Shown piece after piece: positions 47,647 through 56,586 of a stretch of 64,000 nt of DNA. A model generated the notes under the pieces. The model searched no databases, was not told where the DNA came from, and saw only the letters and a program-made list of their open reading frames with translations. The position numbers and the translations under genes are program-made. Source of the DNA: Kribbella rubisoli (GTDB lineage Bacteria; Actinomycetota; Actinomycetes; Propionibacteriales; Kribbellaceae); assembly GCF_004217145.1 (NCBI RefSeq), contig NZ_SHKR01000011.1, positions 620,001 to 684,000 of the forward strand. The letters run 5' to 3'. How positions within the stretch are numbered: the stretch's first letter is position 1; every line of letters begins with the position of its first letter.

Positions 47647-48468
47647 ATGCGTGATTCGTTGGTGGATGTCGGCGACGTGACGCTGTTCGTGCGCGAGCTC
47701 GGGCAGCGGACCGAGAAGCCTTCGCTGGTCGTGATCCACGGCGGCCCGGACGTCGGTCACGGGTATCTCCTGCCCGGATTCGAGCCGCTGGCCCGCGATC
47801 ATCACGTCGTACTGTTCGACTTCCGCGGTTGCGGGCGGAGCAGCCGCGGTCTGCCCGACGACGAGCTCCAACCGGAGTACGTCGTAAGCGATGTGCATCG
47901 CCTGATCGATCGGCTCGATCTCGGGCAGGTCGACCTGCTCGGGTTCTCGACCGGCGGCCGCGCCGCGATGGGCTTCGTCGACAAGCATCCCGAGCAGGTA
48001 CGGCGGTTGGTGCTCGCCTCCACATCGGCGTACACGTCCGCGGACAACGCGGTCTACTTGGCCGACTGGCCCGAGTACCAGCGCCGCCAACGCATCGAGG
48101 ACGAAGCCGATGGGGCCCTACGCAACTCGACGATCTTCGTGTGGGACCTGGACCTCGCCCCGGCGTACCTCGAGCTCCTCAACTCCCTCGGCACCGACCT
48201 AGGCGACTGGTCCGAGGAACGCGCAATCAAAGGCCTCATGCACCCGTGGTTCGAAGGCGACGCCGAACAGATCCTCCGCACCTTCAACAAGCCAACCCTC
48301 ATCCTCCACGGCGAATACGACATGGGCTTCCCCGTCCAACTAGCCCACCGCCTCCACACCGCCGTCCCCAGCAAGCTGATCGTCATCCCCAACACAGCCC
48401 ACATGTGCCACTTCGAAAAACCCGACACCTGGGCAGGCCACATCCGCGACTTCCTTGCCAGCCGATGA
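47647..48468 (+). CDS. Alpha/beta hydrolase, proline-iminopeptidase-like
   Basis: 273 residues. HGGPDVGHGY is the oxyanion-type HGGP motif, FDFRGCGRSS the following strand, GFSTGGRAAMGF the nucleophile elbow (Ser of GFSTGG), LILHGEYDMGFPV the acid and NTAHMCHFEKPD the catalytic His. Members include prolyl aminopeptidases and lactonases. Its end overlaps the NUDIX gene by 14 bases. Confidence 0.87.
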   Translation: MRDSLVDVGDVTLFVRELGQRTEKPSLVVIHGGPDVGHGYLLPGFEPLARDHHVVLFDFRGCGRSSRGLPDDELQPEYVVSDVHRLIDRLDLGQVDLLGFSTGGRAAMGFVDKHPEQVRRLVLASTSAYTSADNAVYLADWPEYQRRQRIEDEADGALRNSTIFVWDLDLAPAYLELLNSLGTDLGDWSEERAIKGLMHPWFEGDAEQILRTFNKPTLILHGEYDMGFPVQLAHRLHTAVPSKLIVIPNTAHMCHFEKPDTWAGHIRDFLASR

Positions 48469-48973
48469 CGGCCCCAAGGTCGAACCCCCGCTGCCGCAAG
48501 ACCGTAGGGTCGAGCCCCGGAGCGACAGCCTGGTGAGGCTGGCGGTCAAGCTGATCCTGCTCGACCCCGACGATCGCGTACTCCTCATCCACGCCAAGGA
48601 CCCGAAGTCACACGCCGAGTGCTGGTACCCGGTCGGCGGCGGCGTCGAGCCCGGCGAATCTCTGCAACTGGCGGCCGCACGCGAGACCTACGAAGAGACT
48701 GGTTTAGTTGATCTTCCGGTTGGTACGCCGGTATGGCGTCGCGATCACCGCTACGAGTTCAACGGCCAAGCATTCGACGTACACGAAGAATGGCTCCTGC
48801 ACCGGGTCGAACACTTCACCCCTGCACCGGCAAACCTGAGCCCCTACGAAGCCCGCACCATCCTCGGCTTCCGCTGGTGGCGCGCCCAGGAACTCCTCAC
48901 CACAACAGAAACCATCTTCCCGCCAGAACTCGGCCGGCTACTCCGCGACCTCGTCGCCGGTCGGCATCCATAG
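48455..48973 (+). CDS. NUDIX hydrolase
   Basis: 172 residues; a TTG start overlapping the hydrolase end is used, though a GTG near residue 27 is possible. The NUDIX box is exact (GGGVEPGESLQLAAARETYEETGL split as G-x5-E-x7-REUxEExGU). It hydrolyses nucleoside diphosphates linked to another moiety. Codon 84 is TTA (48704-48706), very rare here, within the box itself. Convergent overlap of 36 bases with the GNAT gene. Confidence 0.85.
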   Translation: MPADDGPKVEPPLPQDRRVEPRSDSLVRLAVKLILLDPDDRVLLIHAKDPKSHAECWYPVGGGVEPGESLQLAAARETYEETGLVDLPVGTPVWRRDHRYEFNGQAFDVHEEWLLHRVEHFTPAPANLSPYEARTILGFRWWRAQELLTTTETIFPPELGRLLRDLVAGRHP

Positions 48974-49420
48974 GCGTACGTCGTCGTAGATCGCCCCATC
49001 ACGATCGTGAAAGCCGCCCGGCATCCGCCCCCACTCTCGAAACCCGAGCCCGAGGTACGCCGCCTCCGCATCGGTCCCGCCCCGACAATCGAGCTCCAGC
49101 ACCGAGCACCCCCAGCCATACGCCTCCGCCCTCGCAGCGCCCACAATCCTCCGCGCCAACCCCGTCCCCCGAGCACCCGGCACAATCACAAATCCACCAA
49201 GCTCCGCCCGGTGCCGACACAACCGATGCCCCAACCGCCGCACCGTCGTCATCCCCACCACATCACCCCGGTCGACCGCCACAAAGAAGCACGACTCGCT
49301 CCCCCGCTCCTCTTCCACGGCGGCCCGCACCAACTCGGCGGTCTCCTCAGCCGTAAACGCACACAACCGCTGCCGGTACAGACTCTCGATGTCACCCTCA
49401 CAAACCCGCCGAATGATCAC
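48938..49420 (-). CDS. GNAT acetyltransferase
   Basis: 160 residues from GTG 49420. ELGGFVIVPGARGTGLARRIVGAA is motif A (RGTGLA pyrophosphate loop), YGWGCSVLELDCRGG and AYLGLGFREWGRMPGGF motif B. Acts on an unknown amine. The first 50 residues hold the helices of the GNAT N-terminus. Its 3' end overlaps the NUDIX gene. Confidence 0.85.
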   Translation of the reverse strand: MIIRRVCEGDIESLYRQRLCAFTAEETAELVRAAVEEERGSESCFFVAVDRGDVVGMTTVRRLGHRLCRHRAELGGFVIVPGARGTGLARRIVGAARAEAYGWGCSVLELDCRGGTDAEAAYLGLGFREWGRMPGGFHDRDGAIYDDVRLWMPTGDEVAE

Positions 49421-49453
49421 GAGTTCGACGGTAGTCGCGGCTAGGGTCCGGGG

Positions 49454-49960
49454 ATGCCGGACGTCAAGGGTGAGTTGTTGAAGGCGCTGCAGGGGAGTCG
49501 GGCTGTGATGCTGGCGAAGTTGGACGGCCTGCCGGAGTACGACCGACGGCGCCCGCTGACTCCGAGCGGTACGAATCTGCTCGGGCTGGTGAAGCATTTG
49601 ACCGGCTTGGAGTACGGCTACCTCGGGGAGTCGCTCGGCCGCCCACCGACCGAGCGCCCGTCATGGTTCCGCGACGACCCGTCCACCGAGATCGACATGT
49701 GGGCGACACCTGATGAGTCGAGCGAGTACGTCGTTCGCACGTACCAGCAGGCTTGCGCTCACTCAGACAACACCATCAACGAGCTCAATCTGAACAGCCC
49801 AGCCCACGTCGCGCATTGGGCCGAGGGCGGCCAGCACACGACCCTGGGCGTCCTGCTGATCCGCATGGTCAACGAAACCGCCCAGCATGCCGGCCACGCC
49901 GACATCATCCGCGAACTGATCGACGAACCGTCCTGGACCGACGACTACCGCCCCCGCTGA
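49454..49960 (+). CDS. DinB/DUF664 family protein
   Basis: 168 residues. NLLGLVKHLTGLEYGYLGE and IRMVNETAQHAGHADIIREL supply the histidines of a DinB metal site, as in the gene at 12934 but with only distant similarity. Overlaps the convergent P-loop gene by 16 bases. Possible thiol-dependent detoxification enzyme. Confidence 0.85.
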   Translation: MPDVKGELLKALQGSRAVMLAKLDGLPEYDRRRPLTPSGTNLLGLVKHLTGLEYGYLGESLGRPPTERPSWFRDDPSTEIDMWATPDESSEYVVRTYQQACAHSDNTINELNLNSPAHVAHWAEGGQHTTLGVLLIRMVNETAQHAGHADIIRELIDEPSWTDDYRPR

Positions 49961-50391
49961 AGTCCCTCAATCACATCAGCCAGTTCCCCCACCGGCTTCC
50001 GCCCGTCCAACTCCACCGTCGCGCCACGCCGGAGCAGCGGCTCCACAGTCTCGACGTACGCCGCAATCTCGGCCTGCTGCTCCGCCGTCCTGCCATAGGG
50101 ATTGTTGGTCCGCGTGCTGACCCGCTCGATCAGCACCTCAACCGGCGCAGTGATCAACACCACCTGCTCGAACCGATCGTAAAACCGCCCCTGATTCTCA
50201 ACCGCCCCCGAAACAACAACATCAGGCTCATCGGCCAGTAGCTGCTCCATCCGGCGCTCGTCCCATCGGCCGTCCGCCCCGACCCACCCGTCGTAGTCGG
50301 TGTCGATCGCCAGCCACCCCCGCCTGCGCAACTCGTCAAGCAGAGTCGTCTTCCCGGCCCCCGACATACCAGTCACCAAGACCCGCGCCAT
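49945..50391 (-). CDS. P-loop kinase-like AAA ATPase
   Basis: 148 residues. GMSGAGKTTLLDEL is Walker A, IDTDYDGWVG the acidic nucleotide-kinase-like D-x-D block and a lid with Arg follows (RVSTRTNNPYGRTAEQQ). It is like shikimate or gluconate kinases but with a small lid; the substrate is unknown. Confidence 0.83.
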   Translation of the reverse strand: MARVLVTGMSGAGKTTLLDELRRRGWLAIDTDYDGWVGADGRWDERRMEQLLADEPDVVVSGAVENQGRFYDRFEQVVLITAPVEVLIERVSTRTNNPYGRTAEQQAEIAAYVETVEPLLRRGATVELDGRKPVGELADVIEGLQRGR

Positions 50392-50406
50392 GCGACGGCA
50401 CTCCTC

Positions 50407-50927
50407 TCAACGACGGCTGCCCCACTCGCGATGCCAGTACGGGGCGTCCTGGCTGCCAACCCTCAGGATCGCATCAGGTTCAGCCGGAGCGGGCCAGAAC
50501 TGCACGAGATACGCATCGACCAGCCCGTCGGCGAACTCCCCGTCCTGCCCCTCGTCCCGACCGCGCTCACTCACCCGAACCCGATAGCTGCCCGCCGCGA
50601 TCCCGACCAACTCACCACCGGTTTCGCCTGCCCACGATGACCACCAGATCCTGGTCGCCGGTACGTCGACGGACACCTCGACAACGTCTTCCATGACGCA
50701 TCAGGCTCGTCCGGAGCCGCGTCCGCCACCACGATCCGCACCGGCGATCCGCCCGACCGCCGACCGAAATGCAGATAAACACCACCACCATGCGCGACCC
50801 CCACAAGCCCATTCACCTGCCCGCGAAAGAACCGATCCACCTCACCGTCGAACCCGATGCCCTCCCAGCCAATGTCGAACTGCCCGTAATCGGTCTCAAC
50901 CACCTCGTCCATCAACACTCGCTCCAC
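50407..50927 (-). pseudogene. Hypothetical gene split by a one-base frameshift
   Basis: Two frames adjoin at about 50690-50696: the first (from ATG 50927) reads MERVLMDEVVETDYGQFDIG and ends in sense at APDEPDAS; the second, one base out, reads EDVVEVSVDVPATRIWWSSW and runs to the stop at 50407. Adding one G to the GG at about 50691 gives DASWEDVVEV and one continuous 172-residue protein. It is acidic, strand-rich, with no signal. The family is not known to me. It may be dead or a sequencing error. Confidence 0.65.
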
Positions 50928-51012
50928 CCGCAGAACACTAGAACCAGCCCAGCCTGACAGCCGACTGCGTAAAGGGGGCGCGGCGAGTGGCGTTCCGCAT
51001 GATGATGGTGCG

Positions 51013-51372
51013 ATGCCTGAAAAGCACTCACGCGCCGTACCTGGTGGCCGAGCTTTCTACCTGACTGAACGCCTGTGGGCGTTGTCGGCCGGCCTTCCCG
51101 TCGAGTCGGTTCCGATCGACGCTATCGGCGAGTTCGACCAGAACTGCTGGTTCGGCGACGGACCAGTCACGTGCCGGATGGTCGCCCGCCACGCCGGCCT
51201 CATCCAGAAAGCCGACCTCAACTACCCGGTGATCCTGTCGTCAGACGGACGCCTCATGGACGGCGGCCACAGAATCTCCAAGGCCTGGCTCAACGGCGCC
51301 ACCACCATCAACGCCGTCCGCTTCAAAGTAGACCCCGAACCGGACTACTACGAATGGGCCACCACCACCTGA
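51013..51372 (+). CDS. ParB/sulfiredoxin-like small conserved protein
   Basis: 119 residues. The segment ADLNYPVILSSDGRLMDGGH and RISKAWLNGATTINAVRF is the DGxHR core of ParB-like/sulfiredoxin-fold proteins, as used by small standalone family members of unknown role. No DNA-binding HTH. Acts in the cytosol. Confidence 0.72.
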   Translation: MPEKHSRAVPGGRAFYLTERLWALSAGLPVESVPIDAIGEFDQNCWFGDGPVTCRMVARHAGLIQKADLNYPVILSSDGRLMDGGHRISKAWLNGATTINAVRFKVDPEPDYYEWATTT

Positions 51373-51448
51373 CCCGCCGCCACCAGCTCGGGTGACGGCG
51401 TCGCCCCGTCAAGCGTGAACTCTTGCGACACGCGTCCATTGTCCGACC

Positions 51449-52627
51449 TCAGCGGGGCTGGAAGTACTTCCAGGTTTTGCCGTGGTTGGTGCTGGTGATG
51501 GCCTGGTTGCCGTTGTATTGCATGCCGTAGACGAAGTCGCCTGCCGTTGTCAGGTTGCCCAGGTCGGTCGGTGGCGTGTACGACTTCCCGGCGCCGGGGC
51601 GGAGGAGTTCGCGGTTCTTGCCCTGGTAGAGCGCGAGGCCGGTCCCGTTGTCGAAGGCAACGGGAGACTGCAGGTACGGCTCGTCTCGCGTGGCCACCGT
51701 CGTCCAGTGTTCGCCCCGGTCGGTGGACAGCCGCAGCGGTACCTGTTCATCGTGCTGTATCCGGGCGGGCTTGAAGCCCGGGATCACCACGAGCGTCCGG
51801 CCGTCCGGGCTGACCCCCAGCCCGCCGAGCACACGGCCTGGGCTGATGACGGAGTGGCCCCAGGTCTTGCCATGGTCGTCGGTCCAGTAGATGTTGCCTA
51901 CGCCGCTGTTCCTGGCGGCGACCACCCACCACCGTCCGGTGCTGTCGCGCTGGGGCTGGGTGGCGTTGTCGATCCCGGGAATCTTGATCTCCCGCAGAAC
52001 GCCGGTCTCCGGATTGAGAGCCCGGAGGGTGCCGTACGCCAGCAGGATGTCACCGTCCCCGAACTCGGTGGTCGGCGGAGCCCAGCGGACCTTCTTCTCG
52101 ATCCGGCCCTGATCCGTCAGGCGGACCATCACGGCCTGGGCCCAGGTCGGATCGCTGCCCTTCATGCTCGTCGGCATCGACAGGGCCAGCACCTCGTCCC
52201 GGTCCCGCACCACGGTGTAGTCGTTCTTGCGCACCGGCGCGGTGGCCCGCACCCCGTCGCGGCTCAGCACCGCGGAGGACTTCCAGGTGGATCCCGGCTG
52301 CACTATCGACCACACCGCGCCCCACCGCTTCGGAGCCGCGAAGGCGACGCCGGCCATGGCCGCTTTCTTGTCGTGGATCACGTTCTCGGCCGCCTGGTCG
52401 ACCGGGATCGCTGCCTGTTTGGCGGTGGTCGACTTCTCGGTGCCGGTCAGGTTCCCGAGCGGCAGGAGGGCGGCCAGTACTGCGATCGTCACCGCCGCGA
52501 CGACTCCGGCCCCGGCCAGCGCCTGCCGACGGTGCCGGCGGCGTACGCCACGGCGTTCCAGGGCCTCGAACGGCAACGGCTGCACGGTCTCCTGGACGTC
52601 CCAGGCCAGTTCTTTCAGCTCAGACAT
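51449..52627 (-). CDS. Membrane-anchored sialidase-like propeller protein coupled to an ECF sigma factor
   Basis: 392 residues from ATG 52627. Residues 1-35 are cytosolic (KELAWDVQETVQPLPFEALE, RRGVRRRHRRQ), one membrane span follows at 37-57 (LAGAGVVAAVTIAVLAALLP), then about 330 outside residues with Asp-box-like repeats (STDRGEHWTTV, TDDHGKTWGH, STNHGKTWKYF) as in sialidase propellers. The short N-terminal part and the 8-base overlap with the sigma gene fit an anti-sigma or sensor role, but no zinc-type anti-sigma motif is visible. Confidence 0.75.
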   Translation of the reverse strand: MSELKELAWDVQETVQPLPFEALERRGVRRRHRRQALAGAGVVAAVTIAVLAALLPLGNLTGTEKSTTAKQAAIPVDQAAENVIHDKKAAMAGVAFAAPKRWGAVWSIVQPGSTWKSSAVLSRDGVRATAPVRKNDYTVVRDRDEVLALSMPTSMKGSDPTWAQAVMVRLTDQGRIEKKVRWAPPTTEFGDGDILLAYGTLRALNPETGVLREIKIPGIDNATQPQRDSTGRWWVVAARNSGVGNIYWTDDHGKTWGHSVISPGRVLGGLGVSPDGRTLVVIPGFKPARIQHDEQVPLRLSTDRGEHWTTVATRDEPYLQSPVAFDNGTGLALYQGKNRELLRPGAGKSYTPPTDLGNLTTAGDFVYGMQYNGNQAITSTNHGKTWKYFQPR

Positions 52628-53129
52628 GGTTGACCTCCTCGGCGTCGTCGGCGAACTCGTGGACCAGCGGGGCCAGGCGGGATCTACCCCGGGTGAGGCG
52701 AGCCTTGACCGTCCCTTCGGGAACACGCAGCTGTACGGCGATCTCACGCACCGTCAGGTCGACGATGTGGTGCAGCACGATCGCCTCGCGCTGCTCAAAG
52801 GGGAGCTGCCGCAGGGCCTCGACCAACGCGACCCGATCCGCGGATATCCCGGTCACCGTGGTCTCTGGAACCCCTGCACGCGAGAGCAACCCATGGAACC
52901 GGGTCGCGCGCCGGTACCTCCGGCGTACGGCGTTCAACGCGACCGTCCGCAGCCACGCCTCCGGATTCTCGAGCTGCGCGAACCGCCGCGGCTTCTCGAC
53001 CGCCCGCACGAACGCCTCTTGTACGGCGTCCTCGGCCTCACCCAGGTTCCCGCAGATCGCGAACAGCTGCCCGACCAGACGCCGATAGCACCCCTCATAC
53101 AGCTCGCGCACCATGTCGCCGTCAGCCAT
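52620..53129 (-). CDS. ECF-type RNA polymerase sigma factor
   Basis: 169 residues from ATG 53129 with GGGGAG upstream. Region 2 is LVGQLFAICGNLGEAEDAVQ and EAFVRAVEKPRRFAQLENPE with the -10-binding helix; region 4 is LPFEQREAIVLHHIVDLTVREIA then EGTVKARLTRGRSRLAPL. SigE/SigL-like ECF size. It precedes the propeller gene, with the stop overlapping its start. Confidence 0.92.
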   Translation of the reverse strand: MADGDMVRELYEGCYRRLVGQLFAICGNLGEAEDAVQEAFVRAVEKPRRFAQLENPEAWLRTVALNAVRRRYRRATRFHGLLSRAGVPETTVTGISADRVALVEALRQLPFEQREAIVLHHIVDLTVREIAVQLRVPEGTVKARLTRGRSRLAPLVHEFADDAEEVNHV

Positions 53130-53287
53130 CACCACTCCCCAGATCGACCCCTTTGCCTCCATGAGTCCTGACAGGAGGATCCGGTTGCACGACGACAGCA
53201 CTATGCCCGAGGTTCTTCACGAGATTCCCGCCGACCACGGCCGCCCGGGGCAGAATGTGCGAGTCTGCGACCGCTGGAGGCGACCGA

Positions 53288-53770
53288 ATGTTCAACCACG
53301 AGCCTGCGGGATACGACTGCCCTTTCTGCCTGGTGCTCGCGGGTGGCGAAGACAACTTAACCAGTCAGCAAGACGTCGTTCTGCGGACCGACCGGGCGAT
53401 GGCGTTCGTCGCCTCACGCTGGTGGCCGAACAACCTCGGTCATGTCCTGGTCGTGCCGACGGGCCACCACGAGAACCTCTACGATCTGCCCTCTGTCGAC
53501 GGGCACGCCGTACAAGATGCGGTGCGAGCAGTCGCGATAGCCATACGACACACGTACGGCTGCGATGGGGTCTCCACACGTCAACACAACGAGCCTGCCG
53601 GCTACCAGGATGCGTGGCATTACCACGTGCACGTGTTTCCCCGCTACAAGGACGACAACCTCTACAACACGCCCCATCTCGCGCAGCCCGCAACCCGCGA
53701 AGAACGCGAACCGTACGCCCGGAGACTCCGCTCGTACTTCGCAGATCAGCCCGTCATCCCGGAGTCGTGA
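53288..53770 (+). CDS. HIT-family nucleotide hydrolase
   Basis: 160 residues from ATG 53288, with GGAGG upstream. CPFCLVLAGG is the zinc-type N-terminus, NLGHVLVVPTGHHENLYDL the first HIT block and WHYHVHVFPRYKDDN the histidine triad. It would cleave AMP from adenylylated substrates such as AppppA or AMP-lysine. Codon 24 is TTA (53357-53359), very rare here. Confidence 0.88.
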   Translation: MFNHEPAGYDCPFCLVLAGGEDNLTSQQDVVLRTDRAMAFVASRWWPNNLGHVLVVPTGHHENLYDLPSVDGHAVQDAVRAVAIAIRHTYGCDGVSTRQHNEPAGYQDAWHYHVHVFPRYKDDNLYNTPHLAQPATREEREPYARRLRSYFADQPVIPES

Positions 53771-53785
53771 AACCCGCCGAAGGCA

Positions 53786-54310
53786 ATGCCTTTGGGTCTC
53801 AGATATGCGTTGCCAGACTGCTCAGGCATCGATTCACTTGGCCGTGTGGACGTACCGGATCCGGATGGGCCTGACGAAATCCGCATCGGACCGATCGTTG
53901 TCCCGATCATCGAAGATGACGATCCGTGGGTCGCGGAAGACCGGGCGCTCTGGTCAGCCGCGAACGCCACGGCGCGGGCCATGCACACGTGGGAAGAGCT
54001 GCGCCGAGGAATGAGTCATGAGGACTGGCGAGTCCGGCACGAGAGTGTTGTTCGCATCTCCGCGCGCTGGCGGAACGACCCGCGAACGCTGCCCGCGATT
54101 CTCCAGATGGCAGTCGAGGACCCGATCCCCGCAGCTCGAGACTCGGCCGTCATGTGTCTGACCGACTACCCCGCCGAGTCTGTCCGCGGAACCCTCGAGC
54201 GGGCCGCGCACGATCCCGACGCCGAGGTGCGATGGTCTGCCAACTACTGCCTCGCTCAACATGGCTTCGATCACGAGCCCGTCTGGCCGGACGATGAACA
54301 GACGGAGTAG
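53786..54310 (+). CDS. HEAT-repeat protein
   Basis: 174 residues. About residues 75-165 hold two or three HEAT-like repeats (DPRTLPAILQMAVEDPIPAA, RDSAVMCLTDYPAESVRGTL, DPDAEVRWSANYCLAQHG), a binding scaffold. The first 60 residues are Asp/Pro-rich. Fifteen bases after the HIT gene. No other domain. Confidence 0.75.
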   Translation: MPLGLRYALPDCSGIDSLGRVDVPDPDGPDEIRIGPIVVPIIEDDDPWVAEDRALWSAANATARAMHTWEELRRGMSHEDWRVRHESVVRISARWRNDPRTLPAILQMAVEDPIPAARDSAVMCLTDYPAESVRGTLERAAHDPDAEVRWSANYCLAQHGFDHEPVWPDDEQTE

Positions 54311-54325
54311 GACCCTGCCAAGCGC

Positions 54326-54763
54326 CTAGAGCCAGGGCGGGTCGTATCGGCGTACATAGGCCCTTGCGCGTTCTGTCGGATCGGCCCAGTACTGGTGCGG
54401 TTGTCGATGCACGTGCGCTTCACAGAACTCCCGAAGGTCACTGCTGATCGTCTCCACCTGACGGATGGGCAGACCCTCGAAGTCGCTGTTGACCTGCAGG
54501 AGTTCGGACTCGAGGTTCCAACCCGACGCATCGAAGGCCCACGTGCCCCACCTCGCATACACGTGAAGCGGATGCTCGAAGTCACCCAAGTACAAGGCCG
54601 CCAAGGCGATCTCCTGATCGGGATAGAACTCCCTACACGTCCAGGCCAGCACATGGCACGCCCCACTCGCGAAGAAGGCCTGATCCGCCCGCTCCCACGA
54701 GACCCGTTGATCCGACCGCTCGATCGCCGTCCGCCGAAACACCCCAGAAGCCGTCGCCGCCAC
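54326..54763 (-). CDS. Hypothetical protein
   Basis: 145 residues, ATG start. FFASGACHVLAWTCREFYPD and HPLHVYARWGTWAFDASGW are conserved-looking blocks; a C-terminal SDLREFCEAHVHR and YVRRYDPPWL follow. No signal or membrane span. Acts in the cytosol; the family is not recognised. The next 190 bases (to 54955) contain only direct GCTAGC repeats (54911-54926). Confidence 0.65.
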   Translation of the reverse strand: MAATASGVFRRTAIERSDQRVSWERADQAFFASGACHVLAWTCREFYPDQEIALAALYLGDFEHPLHVYARWGTWAFDASGWNLESELLQVNSDFEGLPIRQVETISSDLREFCEAHVHRQPHQYWADPTERARAYVRRYDPPWL

Positions 54764-54955
54764 GACCCGATCCTAACGAAGCAGTCCCCTCCACTGTGAG
54801 GTTCCAGGCAACCCGAGCCAGACGAGCTCCGACAGCCGCAGGACACGAACCGCGGCAGATGAGCACCTCAGCCGGGTCACCAGCCCTCGGCGGGACATGC
54901 TCGTGTTCGCTAGCAATTCCGCTAGCACAGCCAGCCCCGCGCGAGGTCGTCTACG

Positions 54956-55276
54956 ATGCGGGCCATGTCATCCGGGTCGCAGATCTTCCCTCCGCGTGAG
55001 GAGATCATGCGGAAGTTCTGGCATGCGTTCGCTCTGGCATCTGCGACGACGGTGGGCATGGCTGCGCTCGGTGTTCTCGCCGGAGCCATGCAGGGTTGGC
55101 TTAGGTGGCCGACTAGTTTGGCGGCTCTCGCGTCACTCGTCTTTTGCCAGTTGAGGTGGTCCGACGCTGCGGAGTACCTAGCGAAGGCGAAGGGCATCTA
55201 CCACCCGATGTACGGCGTCCTCGGGCCACTCGGCCTGGTCCTGGTCGTGCTCACCAGGTCGACGCAAAAGACTTAG
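54956..55276 (+). CDS. Small membrane protein
   Basis: 106 residues; ATG 54956 has GAGG nine bases upstream and ATG 54965 is an alternative. Two or three membrane helices at about 24-45, 50-65 and 83-100 (LASATTVGMAALGVLAGAM, YGVLGPLGLVLVVL). No known domain. Confidence 0.6.
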   Translation: MRAMSSGSQIFPPREEIMRKFWHAFALASATTVGMAALGVLAGAMQGWLRWPTSLAALASLVFCQLRWSDAAEYLAKAKGIYHPMYGVLGPLGLVLVVLTRSTQKT

Positions 55277-55369
55277 TCGGGCCAGAGCTGATTGGCCCGT
55301 CAGCAGCAGATGGACGTTTCACCTGACGGCCGCCGCAACGATTCGCCAGACCTGGCGCGTCCTACAAGC

Positions 55370-56314
55370 ATGAGGTCCATTCGGCGCAGTGCAGGGTGTC
55401 GTGCGTACGCGTGGCCGGCCGTCGTTCTCATCGCCTGTGCACTTGCGGCTTGTGGGAACGAGGCAGCGCCACCTTCCGGGGCAAGCAGTGCAAACCAGCA
55501 GACGCCGGTCCCGTCAGCTTCTGTGCCTCCGGTGTTTCTCGACCGGGCGCAGGTTGTCGCGCGAGCCGTCCGGGCTGTGGGGATCCCGAAGCCTCCGGCA
55601 GGAATCCTCCTGTACTCGTCGCGGACGCCGGACCTGGGCTTCGACACGACCGAGCAGAAGGTCGCGTGGGGGGCCGGGCACGTCACCATCGCCCCGGGCG
55701 TAAAGCTCGGATCAGGTGGCACGACCCGCATCGACTTCGGGAACGGATCGAGTGTCTCGGCGAGCGTCCTCGATCCCCGGCCCGCCCTGACTGAAGCAAT
55801 CGGAGCCACGTATGACAACTGCGGACACGTACACGTACCGGCGTCGAAGTGCAGACTCACGATCACCGGCGCTTCCCGGACCACCGCCAAGGTAGACACG
55901 AGCCGCGGACCCGCGACCGTGCCCGCCTGGTCCTTCACCGCAAAGGGCAAATCACGACCGATGGTCGTCCTCGCAGTCTCGAAGGATGTGCTCAAGCCCG
56001 TCCCACAGCCCGTCCCACCGCCCGGGCTCGCCGAGCCGGCCCCTGGCCTCGTCGGGAGCGAGCGGCTCACCCGGATCGACGGCAGCACCCTCACTTTCAG
56101 CCTCTCCCTCGGAGCCTGCGATACCGACCTTCGAGCTCATGCCGTCGAGTTCGAAGACATGGTGATCATCGGAGGAACCCATGGGCCGGCACGGAACGGT
56201 GCTCCCTGTCCCCTCGTTCTCCGTAGCAAGACAATGGTCGTAACCCTGGCTGCCCCACTCGGAGACCGAGCAGTCATCAGCGCCGCCACAGGCGCCAGGC
56301 TCATACCTTGGTGA
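55370..56314 (+). CDS. Lipoprotein of unknown function
   Basis: 314 residues from ATG 55370. A basic start, the hydrophobic core AWPAVVLIACALAAC and lipobox LAAC (lipid cysteine near residue 28) mark a lipoprotein; a Pro/Ser/Ala-rich tether follows. The globular part has cysteines in DNCGHVHVPASKCRL and a C-terminal CDTDLRAHAVEFEDMVIIGG, GAPCPL, likely disulphides. No family recognised. The next lipoprotein starts 270 bases later. Confidence 0.72.
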   Translation: MRSIRRSAGCRAYAWPAVVLIACALAACGNEAAPPSGASSANQQTPVPSASVPPVFLDRAQVVARAVRAVGIPKPPAGILLYSSRTPDLGFDTTEQKVAWGAGHVTIAPGVKLGSGGTTRIDFGNGSSVSASVLDPRPALTEAIGATYDNCGHVHVPASKCRLTITGASRTTAKVDTSRGPATVPAWSFTAKGKSRPMVVLAVSKDVLKPVPQPVPPPGLAEPAPGLVGSERLTRIDGSTLTFSLSLGACDTDLRAHAVEFEDMVIIGGTHGPARNGAPCPLVLRSKTMVVTLAAPLGDRAVISAATGARLIPW

Positions 56315-56586
56315 TCGCAACCGCCAAGCCCAAGCCTCTATCTCCGCAGCCTGAGACCGTCGCACCAACACGATCAGGCGATCCGTGCCCCGTCCGGCGG
56401 ACTGGCTGCCGTCCGCTCATGCGCGGCGTTGGGCCGCCAGATGATTTGCGAGCGTCGAAAGCGCGGATCGCGGCGTGTGCGGATGTTGCACTTCGGCCAC
56501 GGTGCGGCCTGAGTCGGTCCGCGTATGCGATGTTTTGGCAAGTGATCACTTGTGGTGTGGGACGGCCACGCCGACGTCTTCGGCGG

